NCBI GenBank assembly: GCA_949128115.1
Contig: OX421961.1
Coordinates: 122,639,050-122,703,049, forward strand
DNA length: 64,000 nt
DNA from: Anaspis maculata
Lineage: Eukaryota > Arthropoda > Insecta > Coleoptera > Scraptiidae
Reading direction: 5' to 3'
Positions 11,709 to 20,654 of the stretch are shown here, in pieces (positions within the stretch are counted from its first letter, which is position 1; every line of letters begins with the position of its first letter). Position numbers and translations under genes: made by a program. The notes below the pieces were generated by a model. That model was not told the origin of the DNA, did no database searches, and worked only from the letters and a program-made list of their open reading frames with translations.

Positions 11709-12144
11709 CGACAGAATCTTCGGTTGAACCATTGATTGTGCCAACGACTGGACTATTACCAGAGCTAACGTCTTTGTTACAGCCTGCGGAGGATATATCG
11801 TGTGATCAAATGAATTCTTATTTTAGGTGGGCTGTGGCCTGGTCAAATTCAGGGGTGCGAAGCTGCGTTCGGCCAGGCCACAGCCTGCCTAAAATAAGAA
11901 TTCATTTGATCACACGATAGAATGGTTGCCAGATATTACTGACTGTAGCAAAGTTCCTCCTGCAGGTAAAAAAAGTGGGTCGAGTCAGATTGTTAGAGTC
12001 GTGCCTGTTAGACAGAGCCCAAAGAGGCGAAGACGAAGTAATTTTGCTAGATGCAAAAAAGATGGCGCCAGTGCAGCGATCTCAAACTATTCAAATACAA
12101 AATCAAAGCAGTCTCATGTCACGAGCGAGCATGACAAGTTTTAA
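11709..12144 (+). pseudogene. Unidentified coding fragment split by a MITE
   Basis: An open frame from 11709 reads ATESSVEPLIVPTTGLLPEL and reaches the sequence for PAEDI, where a 120 bp MITE enters. If the MITE and one TA are removed, the same frame continues at 11920 as EWLPDITDCSKVPPAGKK, then a basic stretch SPKRRRRSNFARCKK, and ends at a stop at 12142-12144. The exact fit suggests a real coding region, at least 100 codons, before insertion. Upstream, NIPELSLSEEDINTPRSD is in another frame. The acidic/Pro/Ser part followed by a basic cluster resembles transposase tails, but I cannot name the family. Confidence 0.45.
11798..11917. mobile_element. 120 bp palindromic MITE, family P120, copy 1
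   Basis: This is a near-perfect palindrome. TCGTGTGATCAAATGAATTC begins it and the reverse complement ends it. The core reads AGG(T/C)(G/A)GGCTGTGGCCTGG. TA flanks each side (11796-97 and 11918-19), the Tc1/mariner target signature. A second copy with the same core is at 16059-16178. It interrupts a coding frame. Confidence 0.9.
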
Positions 12145-12671
12145 ACGTTTTTAAAAGGGTGGTTCGAAGTGTGGTTTTTCTTCGAAATCGATAGAAGGTG
12201 AATGGAAATAGACAATAATGGATGAACAAACAGAATGTCTTGTAAAGATACATTCTCAATTTTAGTAAAAGCAATTCAAGAATACACATTAAAATAGCTG
12301 TTCCTGTTATTTCAAAGTATTCTAGTACGCACAAAAACAAGTATTGTTATCTAATATTGTTTATACCTCTTTACCTTCATAGTCAACAATAGTACAGGTT
12401 CTCATGCCATCTTTTCATTTACTGTCAATTTTTACTTAAATCTTCTACAAACAAGTAATTCATACACTTTTTTAAATAGGTGAGCCCGTACCATTGATCT
12501 TTCATATTTCTGTATATAATATTTTCTTTATTCAACGGTTTTCTGATGATGAAATGATGAGGGTCTTCTTCGAAACAATTGTCAATTAAACCTTTTTCAA
12601 AAAACAACAAATAACTACGTGGTGTGACTGGAACAACTTTGAATTTATACTGACAAAGCCACAGATGGACC
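12145..12671. other. Unassigned AT-rich sequence
   Basis: A 117-codon minus-strand frame (12425-12778) spans this stretch and the left edge of the next foldback. It contains LVHLWLCQYKFKVVPVTPRS and has no motif I recognise. It may be part of the source transposon or chance. Confidence 0.3.
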
Positions 12672-13265
12672 AATTCTACATTAAAAATAAGAAAAAAGTT
12701 TCCATTAAGATAGGTCAAAAAACGCTTCATAAGCGAGCTACAGCCCTCTAAAAGTGGTAGCCTGAAGATGGTTTTCATTTAATATCTTCGAAACTGTTAA
12801 CAGCAGTATCATGAGATTTTGCTTATCGGCCAATCTTTTTATGTCTAATAATATGCGATAACAATAATTTCAAAATTCTATCCAGAAATAAGTTAGACTG
12901 TGTGGGATGGGGGGTGAAATCACCCCAACTTTTCCAAGTGTAGTTTTTTTTTGCAACTTTAGCATAAAATTATGAAACCCCAAAGCATTTTGCATGAAAA
13001 AGGTCCCCTTGTTCAACTTCGATAGGAAGTACCGTTCTCGAGTAAAATCGATTTGAAACTTACCCTACATGTCATGAAAATTCGTTAAGAAATTACAAAG
13101 AGAAAAAAATTGAACGTAGGTCATGGAACACGACTACTATGTTTGGGAAAAAAATAATCGAGACAGGTGACAGATTAATTAAATAAGTTACAGAAGCATT
13201 TTGTCACATTTTAAATTTATTTGATTTATGGGAAAATACTGAATTTATTTGAGCGACATTTTTTT

Positions 13266-13605
13266 TCACTTTAGTAATTGTTCAAAGTGACTTCCATTTT
13301 GTTGAACGCATAGTCGGGCCCGACGACTTATAGCTTGAGAAGCACGCAAAATTTGAGATTGGTTCAATCTAATTTCATTTGCAGCCTCATTTATTCTCTG
13401 CAGGAGCTCCTCTAGCGTGTTCACTTCAGTGGCGTACACCAGAGAATTCAAATATGTACCCCCAAAAATCAAAGTCCAGTGGGTTCAGGTCCGGAGATCG
13501 GGGTGGTCAAGCTATAGGTCCATTACGACCGATCCACCGATTTGGGAAGTTTTCATCTAACCATGTCCTTATATTTCGCGCAAAATGAGCTGGCGCCCCA
13601 TCATG
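13266..13605 (-). pseudogene. Mariner/IS630-like transposase C-terminus, left arm
   Basis: The minus strand encodes the C-terminal tail YLNSLVYATEVNTLEELLQR, then INEAANEIRLNQSQILRASQ and RARLCVQQNGSHFEQLL, ending at a stop at 13266. This tail, with 'HFEQLL/HFEHLL' at its end, is typical of a widespread insect mariner-like group. Upstream, reading inward, the complement of the right arm's WPPRSPDLNP region is present. It is truncated toward the loop, so the DNA-binding half is absent from the element. Confidence 0.8.
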
Positions 13606-13674
13606 TTAATACATCATGTTTTGCAAATTCAAGGGAACATCTTCCAATAGTCCACCGAGATTATTTTGGTAGCA

Positions 13675-14030
13675 GCTCCCTTGAAATAGCAAAACATGAT
13701 GGGGCGTCAGCTCATTTTGCGCGAAATGTAAGGACATGGTTAGATGAAAACTTCCCAAACAGATGGATCGGTCGTAATGGACCTATAGCTTGGCCACCCC
13801 GATCTCCCGACCTGAACCCACTGAATTATTATTTTTGAAGGTATTTAAATTCTCTGGTGTACGCCACTGAAGTGAACACGTGCGAGGAGTTCCTGCAGAG
13901 AATAAATGAGGCTGCAAATGAAATTAGATTGAGCCAATTCCAAATTTTGCGTGCTTCTCAAGCTATGAGTCGTCGGGCCCGACTATATGCGTTCAACAAA
14001 ATGGAAGTCACTTTGAACAATTATTACTAG
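13675..14030 (+). pseudogene. Mariner/IS630-like transposase C-terminus, right arm
   Basis: The plus strand mirror reads HDGASAHFARNVRTWLDE (second catalytic Asp block), NRWIGRNGPIAWPPRSPDL and NPLNYYF. Related proteins have NPLDYF, so the third catalytic Asp appears replaced by Asn here. After a frameshift come YLNSLVYATEVNTCEEFLQ and INEAANEIRLSQFQILRASQ. The 'HFEQLL' ending is disrupted. It starts at the loop, lacking all N-terminal domains. Confidence 0.85.
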
Positions 14031-14689
14031 AGTGAAAAAAATGTCGCTCAAATAAATTTAGTATTTTTCCATAAATTGAATAATTTTAAAATGCTATTGT
14101 CACTTATTTCATGAATCTGTCACCTGTCTCGATTATTTTTCCCCCAAACATTGTAGGTACTCGTGTTCCATGACCTACGCTCAATTTTTTTTTTGTAATT
14201 CCATTATGCATTTTTATGACATGTAGGGTGAGTTTCAAATCGATTTTACTCGAGAACAGTACTTCCTATTGAAGTTAAACAGGACATTTTCCATGAAAAA
14301 TGCTTTGTGGACTCATAATTTGATGCTCAAGTTGCAAAAAACCGACACTTGAAAAAATTGGGGTGATTTTACTCTCCACCCCCGACAGTCTAACCTATTT
14401 CTGGATAGAATTTTGAAATTATTCTTATTGCATATTATTAAACATGAAAAGATTGGCCGATGTGCAAAATTTCATGGTTCTGCTGTCAACAGTTTCGAAG
14501 ATATTGAATAAAAACCATCTTCAGGCTACCACTTTTAGAGGGCTGTACTTTGCTTATGAAGCGTTTTTTGACCCATCTCAATATGAACTTTTTTTCTTAT
14601 TTATTGTCACAGAATTTGCTGGTGAAGTAATACACGGTCATTATGGGACCCTGTATAGAACTTTGAACATGCTTCCGACATGTCCGACA

Positions 14690-14860
14690 AAATTTTCAAA
14701 TGGAGGTAGGGTTAAATGTTTTTCCAGAATGAGTTGAAAAAATTCAATTTTTTTTTCCGCGGATTGCAGGGGTGGAAACACTGCAAACTATACATTTTTT
14801 GCAGTCCTTCACTACTACACCCTGTATAAATGATATGACAAGCTTGCATCGAAAAAGCGT
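14690..14860. repeat. Inverted partner of the repeat at 20330-20475
   Basis: TTTTGCAGTCCTTCACTACT and CACCCTGTATAAATGATATG occur here and, reverse-complemented, at about 20335-20400, with the similarity spanning about 150 bp. The CACCCTGTA motif resembles a transposon terminus. The two copies bracket 5.5 kb that includes the kelch fragment. Confidence 0.8.
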
Positions 14861-14884
14861 TTTGGTGTCTGTGACATCTCGAAC

Positions 14885-15250
14885 TCTCAATTGTTGTTGC
14901 TGTTGTTGTTCTGATTTTGGTTGTTATTGATATTTAGTTGCTGCAAATTGCCGTGCGCGGCAGTTATGATGTTTTCCAGGGGACTCCCGATTCCTTGCCG
15001 TTGGCTTCACAGGGCTATCATTTTTTGTCACTTCTTTTCCATCCATGAGTATGTCGCGATGTTTGTGAATGTAGTCGCCAATATTGGACACAGCCTGTCG
15101 ACCACGCATGCCGACAAAGCCGATCTGAAGATGTTCATGTTGGTGGCTTCGTACCACTCGTTGGTTTTCTCATCGTAACATTCCACATGGTAGATGGTCG
15201 TTACGCCATTGAAGCCGCCGATTGCGAATATGAGGTCGTCTATGACCTAA
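14885..15250 (-). pseudogene. KLHL10-like: Kelch-like protein 10-type C-terminal fragment
   Basis: KLHL10-type proteins are BTB-kelch substrate adaptors of Cullin-3 ubiquitin ligases. The minus strand encodes DDLIFAIGGFNGVTTIYHVE and YDEKTNEWYEATNMNIFRSA, a diagnostic kelch repeat with the double Gly, Tyr and Trp spacing. Then comes LSACVV, and after a frameshift GDYIHKHRDILMDGK, which matches the KLHL10 C-terminal tail as I recall it. Shifting back gives MEKK-QKMIAL, a stop and a Gln/Asn-rich end encoded by a TTG-repeat tract. Only the last kelch repeat and tail are present; BTB, BACK and five repeats are absent. Two frameshifts and stops show decay. No target duplication or poly(A) was seen, so retrocopy versus capture is open. 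Confidence 0.75.
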
Positions 15251-15361
15251 ATGGCGAAATTTTCCAAGTGTTCAACACCTACTGGAATTCATTCTTATCG
15301 CATACTTAATATTTTTCAATGCTGAATCAGAGGACATGCAGTGTGATTTTTTGAAAAGGAC

Positions 15362-15640
15362 CCACTTCCGATTTCCCCTTGCACAATTTTTTTCTGAAAA
15401 AAAAAACGAGATGGGTTGTTCTTTTTTTGAGGGTGACATTTAGGACACGTATTGCCAAGTTTTCTTCTTTCACCCCTTCGCCCCCATCCTACTTTAAAAT
15501 TCCAAATTGCATCACCGATTTTGTGATACATCAAACTGAAGGCAATAAAATTCTCTTCCTGTCAAATATATTTTTAAATCTTTTGAACCACCCCCAACCC
15601 TTCTCAAAATTCTCTCATCGTTAAATTAAACTGAAGTTTT
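15362..15640 (+). repeat. Fragment of foldback family H
   Basis: Order and spacing of motifs (ACATTTAGGACACGTATTGC, CGCCCCCATCC, TTTTGTGATACATCAAACTG, AAAATTCTCTTCCTG) match the left arm of the complete element at 28038-29065. Outer termini are not preserved. Confidence 0.7.
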
Positions 15641-15654
15641 TCCCCCTACCGAGG

Positions 15655-15860
15655 GGCCAACCACTCCGGGAATACCTGTACAAAATGTTCAGAATACTTG
15701 GAGAATACTAGAGAATACTTGAAGAATACTAGGAAATACATGGAAATACCAGGAATATTAGGGAATACTCGGAAATACTTGAGAATACCTGAGAATACCT
15801 GGGAATACTCGAGAATATGCAGGAATATCATGAAATATCTAGGAATACATAGGAAACACT
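15655..15860 (+). repeat. Degenerate (GGAATACYTG)n array 1
   Basis: About twenty variants of a ten-base unit such as GAATACTTGG, GAATACCTGG and GAAATACTTG follow each other. It begins after GGGGCCAACCACTC, a motif that occurs inverted beside array 2 (18380-18575). Repetitive Phe/Tyr/Val frames on the minus strand arise from the unit and are not genes. Confidence 0.85.
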
Positions 15861-16058
15861 TGTATCAGAAAATCTCACCAGAGATCGGGAGACGAGCCGC
15901 TTCCGATTGTTAGGGGGAAAATATTGCTGAGAGAACAACACAGCTCGAGGGTGAAGGAAACGGTGCTATGAATTTTTGGGAAAAAGCGTTAATAAAGGGA
16001 AGTGTAGACCAAATTGTCATACATTTTTAAACATTGCTTCTCCTGCATGCGTAAAATA

Positions 16059-16178
16059 CCGTATGATCAGAAACTTTCCTCCTCTAGGCAGGCCGTGGCC
16101 TGGCCAAAATCAGCCTTGTTTGCCTGCCAATGACCAGACCACAGCCTGCCTAGAGGAAGAAAGTTTTTGATCATACGG
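16059..16178. mobile_element. 120 bp palindromic MITE, family P120, copy 2
   Basis: CCGTATGATCA begins it and TGATCATACGG ends it. The core TAGGCAGGCCGTGGCCTGGC matches copy 1 at 11798. TA flanks both sides (16057-58 and 16179-80). Terminal sequences differ from copy 1 outside the core, so these are related subfamilies. Confidence 0.9.
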
Positions 16179-16399
16179 TAGTAGTAATATACGAGAATTT
16201 TTATAGAATTAACAGCTTATTTAGATCTTGTTTACTCTCATGTTAATTTAATCTAAAAAATATTGTAGATTCACTAAAAATTCTTGCGGAAATATTACCA
16301 GGTACCTGTGTGGCGAGGTTCATGGCATAATAAAGAAGTAAATATCCTCTCACGTGCGTGAGTCGAAATAGCGCATATTTTTTAGGGCAGACCTGTCAT

Positions 16400-16935
16400 T
16401 GATGAAAGTCAAGGTTGAAAATAAGGATGTTCATACGAGACAAGGACAAGAGTAAGTTTCATGTCAATCGTTCCACTGAATAAAGATTTCAAGATTGCGG
16501 CGGAATCATGGAGTTCAGCTTGAAAACAGCAGAATGACCATCCGCGAGAAGGGTAAGTACTAAGTTGCATGATAATCGTTTCACTAAAAAGTGTCAATAT
16601 GGCGACCAAGTCGGCAACTGAATCATAAAATTCAGCTTGAAAATAAGAATGATCATACGAGACCACGCCCACGGTAAGTTTCAAATTCAACGGAAATCGT
16701 TCCACTCATAAGAAATTTCAATATGGCGGCCAAGATGGCGGCGGAATCATGAAATTCAGTGGAACGATTAGTGAAACGATTTTCATGGAACTTGGAACTT
16801 ACCCTTGTTTCGTACATAAGTTCAGTCTCATTTTCAAACTGAATTTCATGATTCCGCCGCCATATTGAAATTTCTTATTGAAACGATTTTCATGAAACTT
16901 GGAACTTACCCTTGTCTCGTATGTTCAATCTTATT
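16400..16935. repeat. Dyad-symmetric tandem repeat, main block
   Basis: A unit of about 115-145 bp recurs. It contains GAATGATCATACGAGAC, then GGTAAGTTTCA, CGTTCCACT, AATTTCAATATGGCGGC and GGCGGAATCATGAAATTCAG. Three to four copies lie on + from about 16410 to 16750. They are followed at 16757-16935 by copies in the reverse orientation (GATTCCGCCGCCATATTGAA, CTTACCCTTG(T)TTCGTA). Confidence 0.8.
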
Positions 16936-17309
16936 TTTATCGCATTGTAGTAAGGAAATGACGCTTATATGGCCGGTTTGTCTGTCTGTCTATCTTTCCG
17001 GCTGTCAGAAAACTTGGCAAATTATTTTCAATCTTATTCTATAATTTCAATTTCCACCCGAAGGGACGTTTTGAACAAAAGTTTACATAGGTTCCTGGAT
17101 ACTAGTCGGGAAAGTTTTGGGGTGACACAACCGATATTTTTATCCATAGTCACTTAGTTATCAATGATCATTATCAAAAACCGAGTCAAAAACCAAAGAT
17201 TTCCTGATGTGCACTTGAAATAAAGTGAACTCCTCCTCGAGGAATGAAGCTAGGAGCCCTGGAATTTTTTCTGATGGATATCTTAGGTTATCAGGGGTGG
17301 CCACTAGGC

Positions 17310-17535
17310 AGATTGGATTTCATAGTTGCGGCGCCGTATTGGTCGCCATATTGAAATCTCTTATTAGTGGAACGATTTTCATGAAACTTGGAACTTATAC
17401 CCTTGTCTCGTATGATAATTTTTACTTCCAAGCCGAGTTTCATTATTCCGCCGCCATCTTAACCGTCATATTGATTTTTTTTTTATTAGTGGAACAATTG
17501 TCATGGAACGTGAAACTTCGGGAGTCATTTCTCAA
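17310..17535 (-). repeat. Dyad-symmetric tandem repeat, outlying copies
   Basis: Two more reverse-oriented copies of the unit of 16400-16935 are seen, with GTCGCCATATTGAAATC, GGAACGATTTTCATGAAACT and ATTCCGCCGCCATCTT. Sequence 16936-17309 between the blocks is not recognised; an open frame with FRLSENLANYF (16969-17157) has no known domain. Confidence 0.75.
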
Positions 17536-17544
17536 ATTTGTTAC

Positions 17545-17992
17545 CACTAGTACCTAACACACCCTGTATATTACAGGGTGAGTCAATAGTGAAGGATCGC
17601 AAAACTACGTTTCACCCATTCAAGATTAAAATATGGTTCAAACGCCTATCCACATCGTTTTTCATTCTGCATCACTCAAAAAATATCAATTATACAGGGT
17701 GAAGTGAGTCATGGTACGTACCATCCAGGCACGTATGTCAACTTTTATTTCAAGTGGAACATCCTATATTCTATCACACTTCTTATTTCAAAGAACATTC
17801 GGTGAAAATCGCTTATTTCAGAAATTCACAACTTCATTTATTATAAATGGCCATGCACCCCCTGTATTTTTTGACATGATTGGATCTGTCTGTGGTCAGG
17901 CTACAATTTTCATAAGGTATGTCCTATACTTAGAATGCATATTTTTTCGAATATCGGACATTTTTTGTGGAAAATATTTTTTTACACCCTGA
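17545..17992. repeat. Cluster of CAGGGTG / CACCCTG transposon-like termini
   Basis: ACACCCTGTA at 17559 faces TACAGGGTGAGTC at 17572. A further TACAGGGTGAAGTG stands at 17693, and TTACACCCTG at 17982. The last two could bound a roughly 300 bp element whose 93-codon frame (17711-17992) has no known motif. Arms show little other complementarity, so boundaries remain uncertain. Confidence 0.5.
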
Positions 17993-18139
17993 GGCGCTTT
18001 CGTTTTGCCGGCAGGAGCTGCTGAGGAGCTGCCGCTAGATAAAGAAAGTAGATCCAGTTGGGCCGTGATTGGCGTATGTATCTACTTTCTCTGTCTAGTG
18101 ATCTACCCAGAGCAGCTCCTGGCGCAAAACGAAAGCGGC
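17993..18139. mobile_element. 147 bp palindromic MITE
   Basis: GCGCTTTCGTTTTGCC at the left and its complement GGCGCAAAACGAAAGC at the right are followed inward by AGGAGCTGCT / AGCAGCTCCT and CTAGATAAAGAAAGTAGAT / TCTACTTTCTCTGTCTAG. It lies directly after a CACCCTG end. No target duplication is clear. Confidence 0.85.
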
Positions 18140-18379
18140 TTGTATCTAAAGCCAAATCTTATCAAGTCAGGAAGGTAAACCTGTCCTTTTTCCTCATTAT
18201 GGTAGGTACACATTTTTTTGACGTTTTGATGCATGGCTAATGGCTATTATTGTTATTCACTAAAAAAAATCTCACTGCTCAGTTTTATACTTATAACGTT
18301 ATTTTTAACATTATGAACTGCGAGGGTGCGTCAATTTAAGGTTTTTAGGGGTTTGACTGCGATATATTTGAATTTGGGG

Positions 18380-18575
18380 ACAAAGAAAATACTTTGGGAA
18401 TACCTGAGAATACTTGGAATTTTTAGGAAATATTGGGGAATACAAGGAAATACTGGGAAATACAAGGAAATACTTGGGAATACCGAAGAATACTTGGGAA
18501 ATAATAGGAAATACGTGGAAATGCAGGAATAGTTCGGAAATACATGGTATTCTCGGAATACCTGTACAAATTTTC
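18380..18575 (+). repeat. Degenerate (GGAATACYTG)n array 2
   Basis: The unit is that of array 1 (GGAATACCTG, GGAAATACTGG, GGAATACAAGG). It ends in GAGTGGTTGGCCCCTCG, the inverse of the motif that starts array 1, so the two arrays were probably one composite, split or copied. Confidence 0.85.
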
Positions 18576-18604
18576 ATGAGTGGTTGGCCCCTCGCCCCCT
18601 ACCT

Positions 18605-19078
18605 ATTCACTTTCGATCCATGAGAAATAGATTTTCGAGCAAAAACAGGTCGATTTTTATTTCGAGGGAAACATCTAAGACACGTTTCGCCAAATTTTTA
18701 TCTTCAACTACTTCGCCGCCCAATTGAGAGAATTTTTGGAAAGGTTTAGGGGGTGGTTTAGAACCATTGGAATTATTTTTTGCAGGGAGGGAATTCAATT
18801 ACTTACAATCTGGTGTTTCACAAAATAGGTAAATGCTATTTGAAATTGTAAAGTAGGGTAGGCTGGGGGCGAAGGGGTTGAAGACAAAAATTTGGCGATA
18901 CGTGTCAAATGCCCCCCTTGAAATAAGAATCGACCTGTTTTCGCCGAGAAATTGATTTTCCAAAAATCGGTAGTTGATAGGAGCGAATTTTGAGAAGGGT
19001 TGGGAAGTGACTTGAGAAAAATTAAAATATGTTTGACAGAAAGAGAATTTCATTACCTTTAATTGGATGTATCACAAG
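18605..19078. repeat. Two abutting family H fragments, head to head
   Basis: At 18630 GCAAAAACAGGTCGATTTTT and the following CATCTAAGACACGTTTCGCC match the left arm of element 28038-29065. From about 18800 the inverse appears: TGTTTCACAAAATAGG, GGGGGCGAAGGGGTTGAAGA and AATAAGAATCGACCTGTTTT. The two form an inverted pair lacking the outer CCGGGTGATC termini. Confidence 0.75.
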
Positions 19079-19124
19079 ATAGGCGACACCTCTCCTATCC
19101 GGCAACGTTTTTCAGTGGCCGTTT

Positions 19125-19890
19125 TGAACTTCTTAGGGCTACCGCTCATATTCAAAGAAAATCCAAAGCCGATGAACAAACTTTAGGAAAATATGACGGA
19201 AAATTCTCTTGTCAGGATTGTGACCAAGGCATCAAAAGTGACAGAGGCCTTAAAATACACGGATAAAAGAAACACCAGGGTAAAGCTGTAGTTCCTCATG
19301 ATAACGCAGAAATAAAACCATCCCAAGATACAACACCAACTTCTTACGGTAGCGTACAATACAGGAAGATTTGTCCCTGATCAGAATCTGAAGGGAGAAA
19401 GTAATGACACTGGAGGTAGTGGAGGTCACGATGAAAAAAAAGCCGAACTACGGCGAAGAAGATATGACTTAGCGTTGTCGATGAATTTGTTCAAACTCTA
19501 GCAAAACGAAATTCAACGGCTGGCCAATAATGGAAAAGAAATATCTGTTTAATTGCTGCCCTCCTCGAGCGAGAAAAAATGGTACAACGTGGGAAGGATA
19601 TAGACTTCTATTAGATCGCCGCCTTTTTAACCGGCAAAATGAAAATTTCGATGAACTATTTAGTTTTTGGAGCTGTGCGGTGTGATAAACAAATGGAAAA
19701 GAAGAAACAACGAGATACAGACGAGACCTTGAAACATGAGAAGATACTATTCAATCGACTCGTTCAGCTCGGCAAAGTTGAAGAAGCATCAAGACTTTTG
19801 AGTAAAAGAGAAATAAGCGGAGTTCTCAGCTCGAATAATGCGGAATGGATGCTACGGGCTGTACAGTCTTCAGATAAATAGATAGATAAG
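19125..19890 (+). pseudogene. Non-LTR retrotransposon remnant with C2H2 zinc finger
   Basis: FSCQDCDQGIKSDRGLKIHG followed by a stop and KKH gives a C-x2-C-x12-H finger with the 'RGLxxH' helix typical of LINE amino-terminal or accessory fingers. Downstream, the 80-codon frame 19639-19881 has ILFNRLVQLGKVEEASRLLS and ISGVL. This resembles the linker upstream of some LINE RT domains ('xLxxEGKVxxALRLL..GVL'). No RT motif is found. It ends at a GATA microsatellite. Family assignment is tentative; the finger itself is clear apart from the stop within the second His pair. Confidence 0.5.
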
Positions 19891-19918
19891 ATAGATAGAT
19901 GGATAGATAGATAAAGAT
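19876..19918 (+). repeat. (GATA)n microsatellite
   Basis: About ten units of GATA/GATAG with one GATG variant. Confidence 0.95.
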
Positions 19919-20193
19919 AGCATGGGTGAACTGTTTTCGTGATCGAAAGATGATCGAAGATGACGACACCAATAAAGAGCCTGCAGTGAGAACGAGGGCA
20001 AGAGCTGATCTGGGGTGCCGCGGGGTACGCGTTGTTCGATATCCGTGTCGTAGACACTGACGCTCCATCTTATACAGTGCCCAAAAATTGAAATGGAACA
20101 CCTGAAAATTTTATTCGAATTAAAATGGTCGTATTTTCTCAAGAAGAAAACCGAATTGCAATGAGTTCTTTTTCCTAGACAGCTAATGTCTGG

Positions 20194-20306
20194 GGCCCGT
20201 ATTCATAGTCAGATCTTACATAAAATCATCTTAGCCCAAGCCTGGCTCTAAACAAGCATGGTCTTAAGACCACCTTATATTTGAGATCTGACTATGAATA
20301 CGGGCC
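20194..20306. mobile_element. 113 bp palindromic MITE, GGCCCGTATTCATAGTC ends
   Basis: GGCCCGTATTCATAGTCAGA begins it and its exact complement ends it at 20306. The centre is AT-rich with AAGCATGG / CCAAGCCTGG-like imperfect pairing. Ends of this kind are common in insect genomes. No clear target duplication. Confidence 0.9.
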
Positions 20307-20329
20307 TTAGACTACAGGATGATAGAATT

Positions 20330-20475
20330 ATTTTTTGTTGCAAGCTTGTCATATCATTTATACAGGGTGTAGTAGTGAAGTACTGCAAAAAATATAAAGT
20401 TTGCACGCCTCCAATCCGCGAAAGAAAAAATTAATTTTTTAAACTCGTTCGGGAAAAACATTGAGCCCATCTTTC
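20330..20475. repeat. Inverted partner of the repeat at 14690-14860
   Basis: TTGCAAGCTTGTCATATCAT, ATACAGGGTGTAGTAGTGAA and the following TTCGGGAAAAACATTGAGCC mirror the copy at 14690-14860. The TACAGGGTG motif may be the start of an element running rightward into the transposase scrap. Confidence 0.8.
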
Positions 20476-20650
20476 AGGGGTCACCTGAAAGACACGGTCT
20501 ATACGACCCCCGTGTCCACGAGAGAGGAGCTTCCACAAAAAATTCAGAATGCGTGTGCAGAAATCAATCGCGATGTGCTATTAGACTTGAGCCAATTCAT
20601 CATTAGACGTAGCTGTATGATTGTACATACAGCAGAATGATTCTCATTTT
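20476..20650 (+). pseudogene. Mariner/IS630-like transposase C-terminal scrap
   Basis: The frame reads HLKDTVYTTPVSTREELPQK, IQNACAEINRDVLLDLSQFI and RRSCMIVHTAE, then a stop in place of the usual 'NGGHFEHLL'. This is the C-terminal tail of the same broad transposase group as in foldback D but clearly another subfamily. The DDE core is missing. Confidence 0.8.
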
Positions 20651-20654
20651 GAAC

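Larger units (their letters stand above)
12672..14612. mobile_element. Large foldback, family D, arms of mariner-like transposase
   Basis: Arms of about 950 bp mirror each other around 13640. Outer blocks ATGAAAACCATCTTCAGGCT (near 12770 inverted, 14510 direct) and AAGATTGGCC (inverted near 12833, direct near 14450) match, as do inner blocks such as CTCATTTTGCGCGAAATG. The loop is under 100 bp. Each arm carries the C-terminal half of a mariner/IS630-type transposase (listed separately). The symmetry fades near 12672 and 14612; no target duplication was found. Confidence 0.85.

Noticed and set aside
19764..20142. Minus-strand frames rich in Ile/Tyr/Leu/Ser
   Set aside because: They read through the (GATA)n microsatellite.
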